A DNA stretch of 30,578 nucleotides from contig DAHWGZ010000005.1 in assembly GCA_027335965.1 (NCBI GenBank), positions 1 through 30,578 of the forward strand, written 5' to 3'. Each line of letters starts with the position of its first letter. Position 1 is the first letter of the stretch. This DNA is from Acidiferrobacter sp. (GTDB lineage: Bacteria > Pseudomonadota > Gammaproteobacteria > Acidiferrobacterales > Acidiferrobacteraceae). Made by a program: the position numbers and the translations under genes. The notes beneath the pieces were generated by a model that was not told the DNA's origin, did no database searches, and worked only from the letters and a program-made list of their open reading frames with translations. Positions 1 through 8,394 of this stretch are shown piece by piece.

Positions 1-308
1 ACCGTCGGCTCAATCAACGCTTCAAGCCTGGCGAGCAATTCGGGCTGCTGGTCCGTCAGCCGTTTGCGGCCACCCCCGGGCCTGCGCACGTGCTCCCGCT
101 CCCATGGCTGTGGGCGCCCCCGCCGCTTCAGCTCCCGCAATCCGCTCGCGATGGTGTTGCGCGCCATTCCGGTCGCGCGCGCCACCCGCGATACGCCGCC
201 CCAGCCTATCGCGTGTGCCTCGGTTGCCGCCCACATACGCCGAGAACGCTCGCTCATCATGCGAGACAATTTCTGGTATTTCCGCCGGATGTCCGTAACA
301 GTTGCCAC
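1..308 (-). CDS. ISAzo13-family transposase, N-terminal fragment (cut by window edge)
   Basis: This is the first ~102 residues of a DDE-type transposase of the ISAzo13 type, recognised from remembered family features. The protein opens with a short basic stretch, then RRMWAATEAHAIGWGG and the helix-turn-helix-like VARATGMARNTI, followed by RRPGGGRKRLTDQQPELL and LEALIEPT, which is where the family leads into its catalytic domain. The frame has a stop at 318-320, so the likely start is the GTG at 308; ATG codons at 260 and 257 are later alternatives. The catalytic part lies beyond position 1, so activity cannot be judged. It sits at the edge of a decayed restriction operon and has probably inserted into its last gene. 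Confidence 0.75.
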   Translation of the reverse strand, partial: MATVTDIRRKYQKLSRMMSERSRRMWAATEAHAIGWGGVSRVARATGMARNTIASGLRELKRRGRPQPWEREHVRRPGGGRKRLTDQQPELLARLEALIEPT

Positions 309-365
309 GGACTCGCATTATGTGATCTGTCCCAACATTGCGCAAGTTATTTATTCACAAGCCCT
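1..365 (-). mobile_element. Left part of an ISAzo13-type insertion sequence, cut by the window edge
   Basis: The transposase start (see the CDS at 1-308) and about 50 bases of upstream non-coding sequence form one end of an insertion sequence. The boundary is placed near 360-366 because the neighbouring AlbA_2-type gene loses its family similarity there and runs into a stop. The terminal inverted repeat and target duplication cannot be confirmed because the other end of the element lies outside the window. Confidence 0.6.
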
Positions 366-590
366 TAGCAAACTGTCGGTCACCTCAATGTTCGCGGCGC
401 TTCCGTCGTCATTGGCTCCCACAAAGACAATCCCCGGCTTTCCATGGTTGGGCAGATCGTTCGAGAATGCGCAAACCGCTTGCCGCGTTTTTTCCGGTGC
501 ATCTCCCGCCCAAGATTTTTTACGCTCAACGCGATCGGATTCAAGATCGTCGAGCAAGGCAGTGAGTTCTTCGTCGCTAAGTGGATTCAT
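351..590 (-). pseudogene. Truncated AlbA_2-type (Schlafen-like) DNA-binding/ATPase gene, 5' fragment
   Basis: The 79-residue product begins MNPLSDEELTALLDDLESDR and continues with KSWAGDAPEKTRQAVCAFSND and LPNHGKPGIVFVGANDDGS, the opening of AlbA_2 (divergent AAA_4/Schlafen-like) domain proteins of several hundred residues. After VTDSLLR it reaches a stop with no further domain. The point of loss coincides with the inferred end of the ISAzo13 element, so insertion is the likely cause. The ATG at 590 overlaps the stop of the upstream restriction gene (TGATG), so the two were once cotranscribed. A short peptide may still be made, but the functional protein is gone. Confidence 0.65.
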
Positions 591-1418
591 CACTCAACCT
601 CTTGATAGTCGGTAAAACTCGCCGCAAGCGCCGCAAAGATGTTTGGTTTATACTTTTCAAAACCTCGTTTATCGACACAGACAAGGCGGTAGCTCGGCCC
701 GCCGTCGCCTCTGGCCGCCTCGATGGCATCCTCGCACCAGTGCCCCAGACGAGCCATTTTCTGTGGTAGCTCGATTTCCTCGCGGCCCTTGGTTTCGACG
801 ATCCAGACCTTGCTGTCGGTGGTGCGCGCGATGAAATCCGGCGCGCAGGCGGACAGCTCGCCGTTGACCTTGACGTATTCGATATGGTCGAGCGCGATGA
901 CATTCGGCACGATCAGCAGGAGGTTACGCGCCAACGTCGAATCCGGCTCATGCAACCTATGAAAATAGATCCAGACGACCAGCAGCGACAGTGCCTTAGT
1001 CGTACCTGCGCCTGCGGCCATCTCGACTATGAAACGTTTGACCGACACGGCACCAGAGACGCCGAAGCGCAACGGCTCGCACTTGTCGCGCGCGCCGCGC
1101 ACATCACAAAACCAGGCGATCGTCTCGACCGCTTCACGCTGCGTAAAGTAATGGCGGAACCGGCTTTGTGTGCCATTGGCCTGCTTGATCGGGTGATCGG
1201 CGTGAGGCCACCAGGCCAGCAAGCCGCGTGAGGCGCCCGATGCGCCCGCGTAGCCAGCCCCGCGCCAGACCTTGACCTCTTCGCGCATCTTAGCCGCGAG
1301 GGATGGCAACAGTTTTCCACATGCGGTGCCGCGCGGGTCTTCCGCCCCCGGAAACCAGCGCAGGTCTGGGAGCAATGCCTCGTAGGCCGAGGCATGGGAA
1401 ATTCGGATGCAGTGCCAT
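590..1418 (-). pseudogene. Decayed type III-like restriction endonuclease (helicase-nuclease subunit)
   Basis: Three lesions are visible. An ATG at 1418 gives MALHPNFP, a typical start of these large subunits, but the following family sequence (SAYEALLPDLRWFPGAED) lies in another frame, so there is a frameshift near 1395. The N-terminal helicase segment is present (FTQREAVETIAWFCDVRGA), but the Walker A region reads AAGAGTTKALSLL where the family has a GxGKTK pattern, so the catalytic lysine is threonine. Just after LLLIVPNVIALD the sequence jumps to the C-terminal nuclease part (VKVNGELSACAPDFIARTT, VWIVETKGREEIELPQKMA). Several hundred residues of helicase are therefore deleted, leaving about 260 codons of a protein that is normally several-fold longer. 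It follows the ribbon-helix-helix gene by two bases. Confidence 0.8.
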
Positions 1419-1420
1419 GG

Positions 1421-1627
1421 TCAGCTCAGATTCTTCTCTTGTGGGGTCGACGATTGATCCGAGACGTACTTTTCGGCAGCATCGCGGACAACCCAGGCGA
1501 TGGAGACCCTCTTCTGCAAGGCGATCTGTTCGAGAAGACGGTACAACTCGGGCGGGAAGCTCACCGAAGCCCGAACCGCCGCGTCTCCCCTTGCTTTTGC
1601 CCCTCCCTTGTCCCTGCCGATGGCCAT
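1421..1627 (-). CDS. Ribbon-helix-helix (CopG/Arc-type) small DNA-binding protein
   Basis: This 68-residue protein has a basic, Gly/Lys-rich N-terminus and then a ribbon-helix-helix module: a beta strand (RASVSFPPELYRLLEQIA) followed by KRVSIAWVVRDAAEKYVSD. Proteins of this size and fold act as dimeric repressors, often of their own operon or as antitoxins. The start at 1627 is chosen because AAGGAA lies six bases upstream; an in-frame extension further upstream has no such site. Its stop is followed after two bases by the start of the decayed restriction gene, so it headed a three-gene unit. No toxin gene is visible, so an antitoxin role is not supported; autoregulation of the former defence operon is an inference. 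Confidence 0.75.
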   Translation of the reverse strand: MAIGRDKGGAKARGDAAVRASVSFPPELYRLLEQIALQKRVSIAWVVRDAAEKYVSDQSSTPQEKNLS

Positions 1628-1656
1628 CGCGAGTTCCTTATAGCTAAGAATGCACC

Positions 1657-1685
1657 ACTTTACACCACCGTGATGCAATTGTCAG
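1657..1685 (-). promoter_or_regulatory. Candidate promoter with tandem GTGGTG repeats
   Basis: Reading leftward, CTGACA (1685-1680) and TAAAGT (1662-1657) are spaced by 17 bases, a reasonable sigma-70 pair, 30 bases before the RHH start codon. Two GTGGTG direct repeats (1668-1663 and 1658-1653) lie ten bases apart across the -10 element. One-turn spacing of short direct repeats is typical of ribbon-helix-helix operators, so self-repression is plausible. Confidence 0.4.
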
Positions 1686-2283
1686 GGTGCGGCTGGCCTT
1701 CATATAGGGTTCCGTCATTCGCCCGCTCGGCGCGCGACAATGAATAGGGCCCATGGGCACATCGAGGCGAGGCGCATCGGGGTGAGTGACACATTGAACG
1801 GTTATGTGACCTTTCCCATGCCGGGAAGGCTGTGGCTTGTGTCGAGCGCGAGACCTTCCCTGTCCGCGCGCGCAAACGCGCGCTCGAACGGCTCTATCTG
1901 ATCAGCAGTCAAGATGGTACGCAGGCGAGCTGCGCGCAACTCTTCTGGCTCGGAACCGGGGCCGAAGGCCCAAGGACCCCGCGGGGCCACCCCACCGCCG
2001 GCGTTCGCCTCGCCATCGGGCCCTGGGGGCGAACCCCCCGGAACCGCGTCCCCGGCCGTCTCTGGCCACCCACGCCGCGGATCGGGCCCGCCTCAGGCGC
2101 CCGGTGAGCGGGACGCCGCGTTGGCGACGCGACTTTGGCGGGACCGTGCGTCTGACTCATGGACTCCGCCATTCGCGCCAGCAACCGCCGCGAAGATCCG
2201 GGCATCGTGCGCACGCGGCCCCGGGGGCCACGGCCAGCGCCCTGGCATTGCCCCCCTTGGAAGACCCCCGGACGGGCAGGCGC
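1686..2283. other. Stretch of about 600 bases without a supported gene
   Basis: No frame on either strand gives a protein I recognise. The open frames are rich in Pro, Arg, Ala and Gly, as expected from high-GC shadow frames, and lack convincing ribosome sites. One leftward frame (1802-1990) has a more protein-like end (LTADQIEPFERAFARADREG), but I cannot place it. A small GC hairpin, GGGGG-CGAA-CCCCC, lies at 2025-2038. This is the position downstream of kdpC where kdpD often lies, and no kdpD remnant is visible. Confidence 0.5.
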
Positions 2284-2877
2284 TTAGTGCCGGAAGCGGC
2301 CGCCGTCCATGCGCCACAAGGCGAGGTTCAGCTTCAGCACGTTGACCACGGGCTCGCCCAGGAAACCGAGCGAACGGGGCGTGGTGTAGCGCTTGATGAG
2401 CGCGTCAAGCCGCGCCTGGGGGATCTTGGTGGCCTGCGCCACGCGCGCCACCTGATAGCGCGCGGCGGCGATGCTGATGTCGGGGTCGAGCCCCGAGGCC
2501 GATGAGGTCACGAGATCGACCGGTACCGGCCCCTTCTCCTTCGGATCGGCCTTGCGGAGCGCCGCCACCCGCGCCGCCACGTGCTTGCGCAGCGCGGGAT
2601 TGTCGGGGCCCAGGTTGGACGCGCTCGAGGCCTCGGCGTCGTAGGGCGTGGGCGAGGTCGCCGACGGACGACTCCAGAACAGGCCGGGGCCCCGGAAGTA
2701 TTGCCCGATGAGCGCCGATCCCACGACCCGGCCATGAACGCGCATCAACGATCCGTTGGCCTGGCGCGGAAACAGCGCCTGGCCTACGCCGGTCATGGCG
2801 AGCGGGTACATGAGCCCGGTCACGACCGCGAGAACAAGAAACAATACGACTGCCGCCCGCATGTCGCGTGCCGTCAT
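2284..2877 (-). CDS. kdpC: Potassium-transporting ATPase subunit C
   Basis: KdpC is the single-span chaperone-like subunit of the KdpFABC high-affinity K+ pump in the inner membrane; it assists ATP binding by KdpB. The 197-residue product has one N-terminal membrane helix ([19 protein letters not shown]), then family signatures including [17 protein letters not shown] and the conserved [10 protein letters not shown], and ends with NVLKLNLAL. Length is close to the E. coli protein. The ATG at 2877 is chosen because AGGAGGA lies four bases upstream; an ATG at 2895 lies inside kdpB and has no such site. It follows the kdpB stop by eight bases and is the last kdp gene. Confidence 0.96.
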   Translation of the reverse strand: MTARDMRAAVVLFLVLAVVTGLMYPLAMTGVGQALFPRQANGSLMRVHGRVVGSALIGQYFRGPGLFWSRPSATSPTPYDAEASSASNLGPDNPALRKHVAARVAALRKADPKEKGPVPVDLVTSSASGLDPDISIAAARYQVARVAQATKIPQARLDALIKRYTTPRSLGFLGEPVVNVLKLNLALWRMDGGRFRH

Positions 2878-2885
2878 GACTCCTC

Positions 2886-4961
2886 CTATATCCATGTCAA
2901 GAACATGTCGATGAGCTTGATGCCCACAAACGGCGCGATGAGGCCGCCCACCCCGTATATCCAGATGTTGCGGCGCAAAAGATCCTTGGCCGCCGCCGCC
3001 CGGTAGCGGACGCCACGCAAGGCGAGCGGTATCAGAAGCGGAATGATCACGGCATTGAAGATCACCGCCGCCAAAATCGCGTGCGTGGGGGAGCTTAAAT
3101 GCATGATGTTCAGCGCCCCGAGCGCCGGATAGGTGCTGACGAAGGCCGCCGGGATGATCGCGAAATACTTGGCGACGTCATTGGCGACGCTGAAGGTCGT
3201 GAGCGACCCGCGCGTGATCAGAAGCTGCTTGCCAATCCCGACGATCTCCAGGAGCTTGGTGGGATTGGAATCGAGGTCCACCATGTTCGCGGCCTCGCGC
3301 GCGGCCTGTGTGCCGCTTGCCATGCACAGCGCGACGTCGGCCTGCGCGAGCGCCGGGGCATCGTTGGTGCCGTCGCCGGTCATGGCCACCATATGCCCTT
3401 CCTTGTGGTACTCCTGGATGCGCGCGAGCTTGGCCTCGGGCTTGGCCTCGGCGATGAAGTCGTCGACCCCGGCCTCGGTGGCGATGGCGCGCGCGGTGAG
3501 CGGGTTGTCGCCGGTCACCATGACCGTGCGGATACCCATCGTGCGCAAGGCCGCGAACCGCTCGCGGATACCGCTTTTGACGATATCCTTGAGCTCGACC
3601 ACCCCCAGGGCCTCGCTGTCTTCACAGACGACGAGTGGCGTGGCCCCGCCCGAGGCGACCTTGTCGATCATGCGGTCGAGGCCGTCCGGCCATGCCCCGC
3701 CGGCCTTCGTCACCCATTGGCGCATGGCATCAGGGGCCCCCTTGCGGATCTGCCGTCCGGGCAGATCGACGCCGCTCATGCGCGTGTCGGCGCTAAACGG
3801 CACCAACACCCCCTCCTGCGCATCACCCGACTCCGCCGCCTCTTTGGGGAAGCGCGTACCGGCAAGCGTGACGATGCTCTTGCCCTCGGGGGTGGCATCG
3901 GCAAGCGACGCCCGCCGGGCGCAGGCCGCAAGCCGCGCCTCGGCCACCCCGGCCGCGGCGTGAAACGCCGCCGCCTGCCGGTTGCCGTAGGTGATCGTCC
4001 CGGTCTTGTCGAGAAACAAGACATCCACGTCGCCCGCGGCCTCGATGGCGCGACCGGAGGTCGCCACCACATTGGCGCGCAAGAGTCGCATGATACCGGC
4101 GATACCGATCGCCGGCAGTAGCGCCCCTATGGTCGTGGGGATAAGACACACAAGCAGGGCCACGAGCACCGTGATGCCGATCACATGCCCCGCGTGCGCC
4201 GCGTAATGGACGCTGTACCACGAGAACGGAAACAGCGTGATCGTCACGACCAGAAACACGAGCGTCAACACCACGAGCAGGATGCTGAGCGCGATCTCGT
4301 TTGGGGTCTTGCGGCGCGACGCGCCCTCCACCATCTTGATCATGCGATCGAGGAAGGTCTCTCCCGGCTGCGCGGTGATGCGCACCACAAGCCAGTCCGA
4401 CAACACCCTGGTGCCGCCGGTCACGGCGGTGCGGTCCCCGGCGGCCTCGCGGATCACGGGCGCGCTCTCGCCGGTGATCGCGCTTTCGTCGACCGAGGCG
4501 ATGCCGACGACCGCCTCGCCATCGGAGGGGATGATGTCACCGGCCTGCACGAGGACATGATCGCCCGAGCGCAGGACCATGCCCGTGACCATCTCGAACG
4601 GGCTGTCAGGGCGCGGCTCCTTCAGGCGCTTGGCCTCGACCTCCTGACGCGCCTGCCGCAGGCTCGCGGCCTGCGCCTTGCCCTGACCCTCGGCCAACGA
4701 CTCGGAAAAGTTGGCAAACAGCAGGGTCAACCACAGCCAGGCATCGACCACGCCTGTGAAGGCGGTGAGCACCGGTTTGTGGATCACGAGGTCGCGCACA
4801 AAGAGCGCCAGGACCAGCCACGACCCGACATAGACGACGAACATCACCGGATTACGCAGCTGATGACGGAGATTCAGCTTCCGGAAACTATCAGTCAGGG
4901 CCTCGCGCGCCAGGCGGTCCCAGGCGAAGGTCCGAGCTGCGGTGGCAGCTTTCGCGTTCAT
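2886..4961 (-). CDS. kdpB: Potassium-transporting ATPase ATP-binding subunit B
   Basis: KdpB is the P-type ATPase subunit that drives K+ import through KdpA. The 691-residue sequence shows the actuator loop TGES (AITGESAPV), the phosphorylation motif DKTGTIT with its aspartate, and the hinge motif [17 protein letters not shown]. Hydrophobic spans occur near the N-terminus, in the middle and at the C-terminus. Length is close to the usual ~680 residues and no key residue is missing. An AAGGAG site lies just before the ATG, and the gap after kdpA is 16 bases, so the genes are cotranscribed. Confidence 0.98.
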   Translation of the reverse strand: MNAKAATAARTFAWDRLAREALTDSFRKLNLRHQLRNPVMFVVYVGSWLVLALFVRDLVIHKPVLTAFTGVVDAWLWLTLLFANFSESLAEGQGKAQAASLRQARQEVEAKRLKEPRPDSPFEMVTGMVLRSGDHVLVQAGDIIPSDGEAVVGIASVDESAITGESAPVIREAAGDRTAVTGGTRVLSDWLVVRITAQPGETFLDRMIKMVEGASRRKTPNEIALSILLVVLTLVFLVVTITLFPFSWYSVHYAAHAGHVIGITVLVALLVCLIPTTIGALLPAIGIAGIMRLLRANVVATSGRAIEAAGDVDVLFLDKTGTITYGNRQAAAFHAAAGVAEARLAACARRASLADATPEGKSIVTLAGTRFPKEAAESGDAQEGVLVPFSADTRMSGVDLPGRQIRKGAPDAMRQWVTKAGGAWPDGLDRMIDKVASGGATPLVVCEDSEALGVVELKDIVKSGIRERFAALRTMGIRTVMVTGDNPLTARAIATEAGVDDFIAEAKPEAKLARIQEYHKEGHMVAMTGDGTNDAPALAQADVALCMASGTQAAREAANMVDLDSNPTKLLEIVGIGKQLLITRGSLTTFSVANDVAKYFAIIPAAFVSTYPALGALNIMHLSSPTHAILAAVIFNAVIIPLLIPLALRGVRYRAAAAKDLLRRNIWIYGVGGLIAPFVGIKLIDMFLTWI

Positions 4962-4977
4962 GATTTCTCCTTAAAGC

Positions 4978-6735
4978 TTATTTCGACGCGACGAGCGCGT
5001 GTACGTGGGTCAGTTGCTCGGCGATCGGGCCAAGCCCCAAGGCCGGGAAGAAGTTCAAGGCCCCGACGAGCAGGATCACGCCCACCACCAGGCCCACGAA
5101 CAGCGGTCCGTGGGCGCCAAGCGTGCCGGCGGACGCCGGGAGTCTTTGCTTGGCGGCCAGCGAGCCGCCCAGGGCGAGCAACGGCAGATAGCTCCAGTAG
5201 CGCCCGAACAGGATGCAAAGACCGGTCGCCACGTTATAGAAGGTCGTGTCCGCGCTGAGACCCCCGAAGGCGCTGCCGTTATTGTTCGAGGCGCTGGTGA
5301 AGGCATAGAGGATCTCGCTGAAGCCGTGCGCTCCGGGATTGAACGACCCGGCGCGGCCGACGGCGAACGCCATGGCCACCGAGGTGCCGATCAACACCAG
5401 CAAGGGCATCACGAGGATCGACAGCGAGACCATCTTGATCTCGAAGGACTCGATCTTCTTGCCGAGATACTCCGGCGTACGACCGATCATGAGGCCACCC
5501 AGGAATACGGCGAATATGACGAACGCCAACATGGTCGCAAGGCCCGAGCCCACGCCCCCGAAAGCCGTCTCGCCAAGCTGCATGAAAAAGAGATTCACGA
5601 GACCGGAAAGCGGCATGAAGGAGTCGTAGGCGCTGTTGGCGGCGCCGGTCGACGTAGCCGTCGCAAGACTGCCGAAGAGCGCCGAGCTCCCGGCCCCGAA
5701 GCGATCCTCGACACCCACCATGTTGCCGCCGCCGGCGTTGGCCGCGGTCTGCGCCTGGCTGACGGAAAGACCGTGGAACAACGAATTGGCGGCGAGATCG
5801 TAATGCAGGCTCACGAGCACCAAGGGCACGAACAGGACCAGCATGGCCGACAGGATCATCGTGCTTTGGCGACGGTCCTTGACCATGTGACCGAACATGA
5901 AAACGAGCGCGACCGGGATCAGGATCATCGCCACCATTTGCAGATAGTTGGTGAACGCCGTGGGGCTCTCGAAAGGGTGCGCGGAATTGGCGTTGAAGAA
6001 GCCCCCGCCGTTATTGCCGAGCTGCTTGATCGCCTCCTGCGAAGCCACGGGACCCAGGGCGATGGTCTGATGGGTGACGTGGGTCTTGCCGCTTACAAAC
6101 GGCGCAATCAGATGGGCCTGGACGTAGGGGCCCAAGGTCTGAGGCACGCCCTGCTCCAGGAACACGAGCCCGAGGATGACCGACAAGGGCAGCAGGACGT
6201 AGAGCACGGTGCGGGTCATGTCGACCCAGAAGTTGCCGAGATGACGGCTCTTCGCGCGCGTGATGCCGCGAATGATGGCGAGCAGGATGACGATACCGGT
6301 GGCCGCCGACAGGAAATTCTGCACGGCCAGGCCCAGCATCTGCGACAGATAGCTCATCGTCGACTCGCCGCCATAGGCCTGCCAATTGGTATTGGTGGTG
6401 AAGCTTGCGGCGGTGTTGAAGGCCAGCGCCCTCGTGACGTCGGCGAAGTGCTCGGGATTGAGCGGGAACCCGCGCTGCCACAGCAAGAGGCCATAAAGAA
6501 AGACCATGCCGAGGAGATTGAAGATGAGCAGCGTGACGGCATAGCGCTTCCAGTCCATCTCGTCGTCCGGATGGATGCCCGCCAGGCGATAGACGAGGCG
6601 CTCGACAGGGCCCAGGGCGCGCGTCGCCCAAAAGGGCTCGCCGCCATAGACGCGGGCCATATAGGCGCCGAGCGGCAGTCCCAACAGGATGGCGGCCGCC
6701 AACACGGCGACCAGGGTCTCGACAGGCGAGGTCAT
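4978..6735 (-). CDS. kdpA: Potassium-transporting ATPase potassium-binding subunit A
   Basis: KdpA is the channel-like membrane subunit that selects K+ from the periplasm. The 585-residue protein starts MTSPVETLVAVLAAAILLG and is almost wholly hydrophobic helices. Selectivity-filter-like segments are visible as NTNWQAYGGES, NNGGGFFNANSAHPFE, GETAFGGVGSGL and SNNNGSAFGGL, as in the superfamily of K+ transporters. The frame is open further upstream, but the ATG at 6735 is chosen because it overlaps the kdpF stop (ATGA) and matches the family start, with a GGAG about ten bases upstream. It is slightly longer than the E. coli protein. Confidence 0.97.
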   Translation of the reverse strand: MTSPVETLVAVLAAAILLGLPLGAYMARVYGGEPFWATRALGPVERLVYRLAGIHPDDEMDWKRYAVTLLIFNLLGMVFLYGLLLWQRGFPLNPEHFADVTRALAFNTAASFTTNTNWQAYGGESTMSYLSQMLGLAVQNFLSAATGIVILLAIIRGITRAKSRHLGNFWVDMTRTVLYVLLPLSVILGLVFLEQGVPQTLGPYVQAHLIAPFVSGKTHVTHQTIALGPVASQEAIKQLGNNGGGFFNANSAHPFESPTAFTNYLQMVAMILIPVALVFMFGHMVKDRRQSTMILSAMLVLFVPLVLVSLHYDLAANSLFHGLSVSQAQTAANAGGGNMVGVEDRFGAGSSALFGSLATATSTGAANSAYDSFMPLSGLVNLFFMQLGETAFGGVGSGLATMLAFVIFAVFLGGLMIGRTPEYLGKKIESFEIKMVSLSILVMPLLVLIGTSVAMAFAVGRAGSFNPGAHGFSEILYAFTSASNNNGSAFGGLSADTTFYNVATGLCILFGRYWSYLPLLALGGSLAAKQRLPASAGTLGAHGPLFVGLVVGVILLVGALNFFPALGLGPIAEQLTHVHALVASK

Positions 6736-6824
6736 AGAAAGCGCTCCGGATTCAGTAAAAACACGAACAGATAGAAAAACAGGCCGACCCCCAGGGCCAG
6801 CCCCACCCAGATGAAGACGCTCAT
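6732..6824 (-). CDS. kdpF: KdpF small membrane subunit (30 aa)
   Basis: KdpF is a tiny single-span subunit that stabilises the Kdp complex. The 30-residue product is one hydrophobic helix (MSVFIWVGLALGVGLFFYLF) ending in LLNPERFL, the usual KdpF C-terminus. Its stop overlaps the kdpA ATG, and its own ATG overlaps the stop of another 30-residue frame upstream. A GGAGGGG stretch precedes the start. Position immediately before kdpA is the normal place for kdpF. Confidence 0.92.
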   Translation of the reverse strand: MSVFIWVGLALGVGLFFYLFVFLLNPERFL

Positions 6825-6913
6825 GACCCCCTCCGCAGGCGCTCGAGGAGCGCGGTAAACCCGATCGTGGCGGCAAAGAAAATGACTATCACGCCGAAAT
6901 ACACCCATGCCAT
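6821..6913 (-). CDS. 30-aa single-span membrane peptide heading the kdp operon
   Basis: A 30-codon frame starts at the ATG at 6913, eight bases after a GGGAGAGG site. It encodes MAWVYFGVIVIFFAATIGF followed by a short charged tail (LLERLRRGS). The predicted product is a membrane helix with a cytoplasmic basic end. The stop overlaps the kdpF start as ATGA, the same coupling seen between kdpF and kdpA, which argues for real translation. Short, poorly annotated peptides of this general kind occur upstream of kdpF in other bacteria, from memory. A role as an extra Kdp subunit or a translational leader is inference. Confidence 0.7.
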   Translation of the reverse strand: MAWVYFGVIVIFFAATIGFTALLERLRRGS

Positions 6914-7239
6914 CGGCACGCCTCTCCCAAGATGAGCGGGACAACCCCGCGCCATTCTTTAAGCAAACCGCGTGCCGATATATATTTATGTGGTATATCA
7001 ACGAGGTGGGAGACGATGACCCGAGCGTGCCGCGGCCTCATCGTGCCATGCGGCAGATCACGAAGACGCCCCATACGCCGGGGACGCGACATGAGTCCGG
7101 CTGCGCGCAAGGCGCGTCACGAGCCTTGCGCCCCAACGCAGGACTTAAAGCGCCTTGTCAGATAAGCGGCCTGGGCTATTCTTTCAAAAACGAAACAGCC
7201 CATACCGGACGATGCCCGATGAGTAAGGTGATGCCCGAA
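6914..7239. promoter_or_regulatory. Divergent control region between kdp and the receiver-kinase gene
   Basis: This 326-base region separates the leftward kdp operon from the rightward kinase. It contains a conspicuous AT-rich patch at about 6977-7000 in otherwise GC-rich DNA. Within it GATATA (6977-6982) and TATATC (6994-6999) form an inverted repeat separated by 11 bases. Its distance from the first kdp codon (about 65-85 bases) fits a promoter or operator. No separate gene is supported here. Confidence 0.45.
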
Positions 7240-8394
7240 ATGAGCGGCGAGCGCAGTGATGCGCCGCAACGGCGGATACTCGTGGTGGACGACGACGATG
7301 GACTGCGCGCCGGGCTTGCCATCGGCTTGAAGCGTGACGGCTACGCGGTGCAGCTCGCGGGCGATGGCCACGAGGCGATCGAGAAGCTCACGGCCATGGA
7401 CTTCGACCTCATCCTGCTCGATCTCCACCTCCCGGGCGCCATCAACGGCCTGAGCCTGCTAAACACCATCCGCGCCGAGCGCTCGCCCCTGAACCTCCCG
7501 GTCATCATCATCTCGGGGTCATCCGATACCGCGAATATCGTGACGGCATTGCGCGACGGGGCGAACGATTATGTCGTGAAGCCCTTCGACGCGAGCACCG
7601 TGCGCGCCCGCGTCCGCACACAGATCACCCTAAAGGCGCTGAAGGACGTCAATGACCACTTTCTGCGAACCGCGAGCCACGATCTGAAAAAACCGATCAT
7701 GCTCATGCTCGATGTCGCGAGCCAGGTCCGGTTGTCGGCGCAAAGCGGCGAACCGATGTCGGCCGACGACCAATCGGCCTTGGATCTCCTGATCGACACC
7801 GGGAAGTACATGCAACAGATCATAGGCGAGCTTCTCGATATGGGCGCCATCCGCGCCGGCCACATCCATCTGCGCAAACAGTCCACGGACTTCGGCGCCA
7901 TTGTCCGGCAAGCCGTGGCCCACAATTCCGGCTACGCCCACGGCAAGGGCATCGAGCTTGGCCTCACGTTCTCGCCAGGCCTGCCCCACATCCTGGCCGA
8001 CGAACTGCGCCTCCTGCAGGTGCTCGACAACCTGATCGGCAACGCCATCAAGTTCAGCCCGCCGAAGACCCGCATCATGATCTCCACCTTGATCGACGAC
8101 GAGCGCATCGTGTGCGAGGTGACCGACGAGGGCCCGGGGCTCTCCACGCAGGACCAGGCGCGCCTCTTTCAGCCCTACCAGTCGCTCAGCAACAAGCCCA
8201 CCGGGAACGAGCAAAGCACCGGACTGGGCCTTGCCATCTGCAAGGAATTGATCGGTCTTCATCAGGGCGAGATCGGGGTGCGGAACAATGCCGCCCGCGG
8301 CGCCACCTTCTGGATCCGCATCCCGGTCAAGCCGGCGTTGGCGCATGACGCCGCCCTCGCCGAACTTGGCATGACCGCCAAACAGGCGACCTAG
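7240..8394 (+). CDS. Hybrid regulator: N-terminal receiver fused to a histidine kinase
   Basis: This 384-residue protein has no membrane segment. A receiver domain (about residues 12-128) carries the acidic pair in ILVVDDDD, the phosphoacceptor D61 (ILLDLHLPG) and the conserved lysine (VVKPFD). A dimerisation domain follows with H147 (RTASHDLKKP), then an HATPase domain with N box (LDNLIGNAIKFS), G1 (TDEGPGLS) and G2 (STGLGLAICKEL). All catalytic residues are present. The receiver-first order implies that phosphorylation or an upstream kinase modulates its kinase activity. The ATG at 7240 is chosen because AAGGTG lies nine bases upstream; ATGs at 7219 and 7231 are alternatives. It is divergent from kdp, but nothing proves that it controls it. 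Confidence 0.85.
   Translation: MSGERSDAPQRRILVVDDDDGLRAGLAIGLKRDGYAVQLAGDGHEAIEKLTAMDFDLILLDLHLPGAINGLSLLNTIRAERSPLNLPVIIISGSSDTANIVTALRDGANDYVVKPFDASTVRARVRTQITLKALKDVNDHFLRTASHDLKKPIMLMLDVASQVRLSAQSGEPMSADDQSALDLLIDTGKYMQQIIGELLDMGAIRAGHIHLRKQSTDFGAIVRQAVAHNSGYAHGKGIELGLTFSPGLPHILADELRLLQVLDNLIGNAIKFSPPKTRIMISTLIDDERIVCEVTDEGPGLSTQDQARLFQPYQSLSNKPTGNEQSTGLGLAICKELIGLHQGEIGVRNNAARGATFWIRIPVKPALAHDAALAELGMTAKQAT

Noticed and set aside
22..345. 107-aa leftward frame overlapping the transposase
   Set aside because: A different frame at the same place matches ISAzo13 transposase motifs; this one is an Arg/Gly/Ala-rich shadow.
1802..1990. 62-aa leftward frame in the gene-free stretch
   Set aside because: Part of it looks protein-like, but no family is recognised and there is no clear ribosome site.
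2025..2038. GGGGG-CGAA-CCCCC hairpin as a kdp terminator
   Set aside because: It lies about 250 bases past the kdpC stop and has no T-run; chance hairpins are common at this GC content.
3099..4121. 340-codon frame opposite kdpB
   Set aside because: It is antisense to conserved P-type ATPase motifs and resembles no family.
4999..6774. Long (591-codon) open frame opposite kdpA
   Set aside because: kdpA is certain from its selectivity-filter motifs; the opposite frame is His/Gln/Arg-rich low-complexity typical of antisense to high-GC membrane genes.
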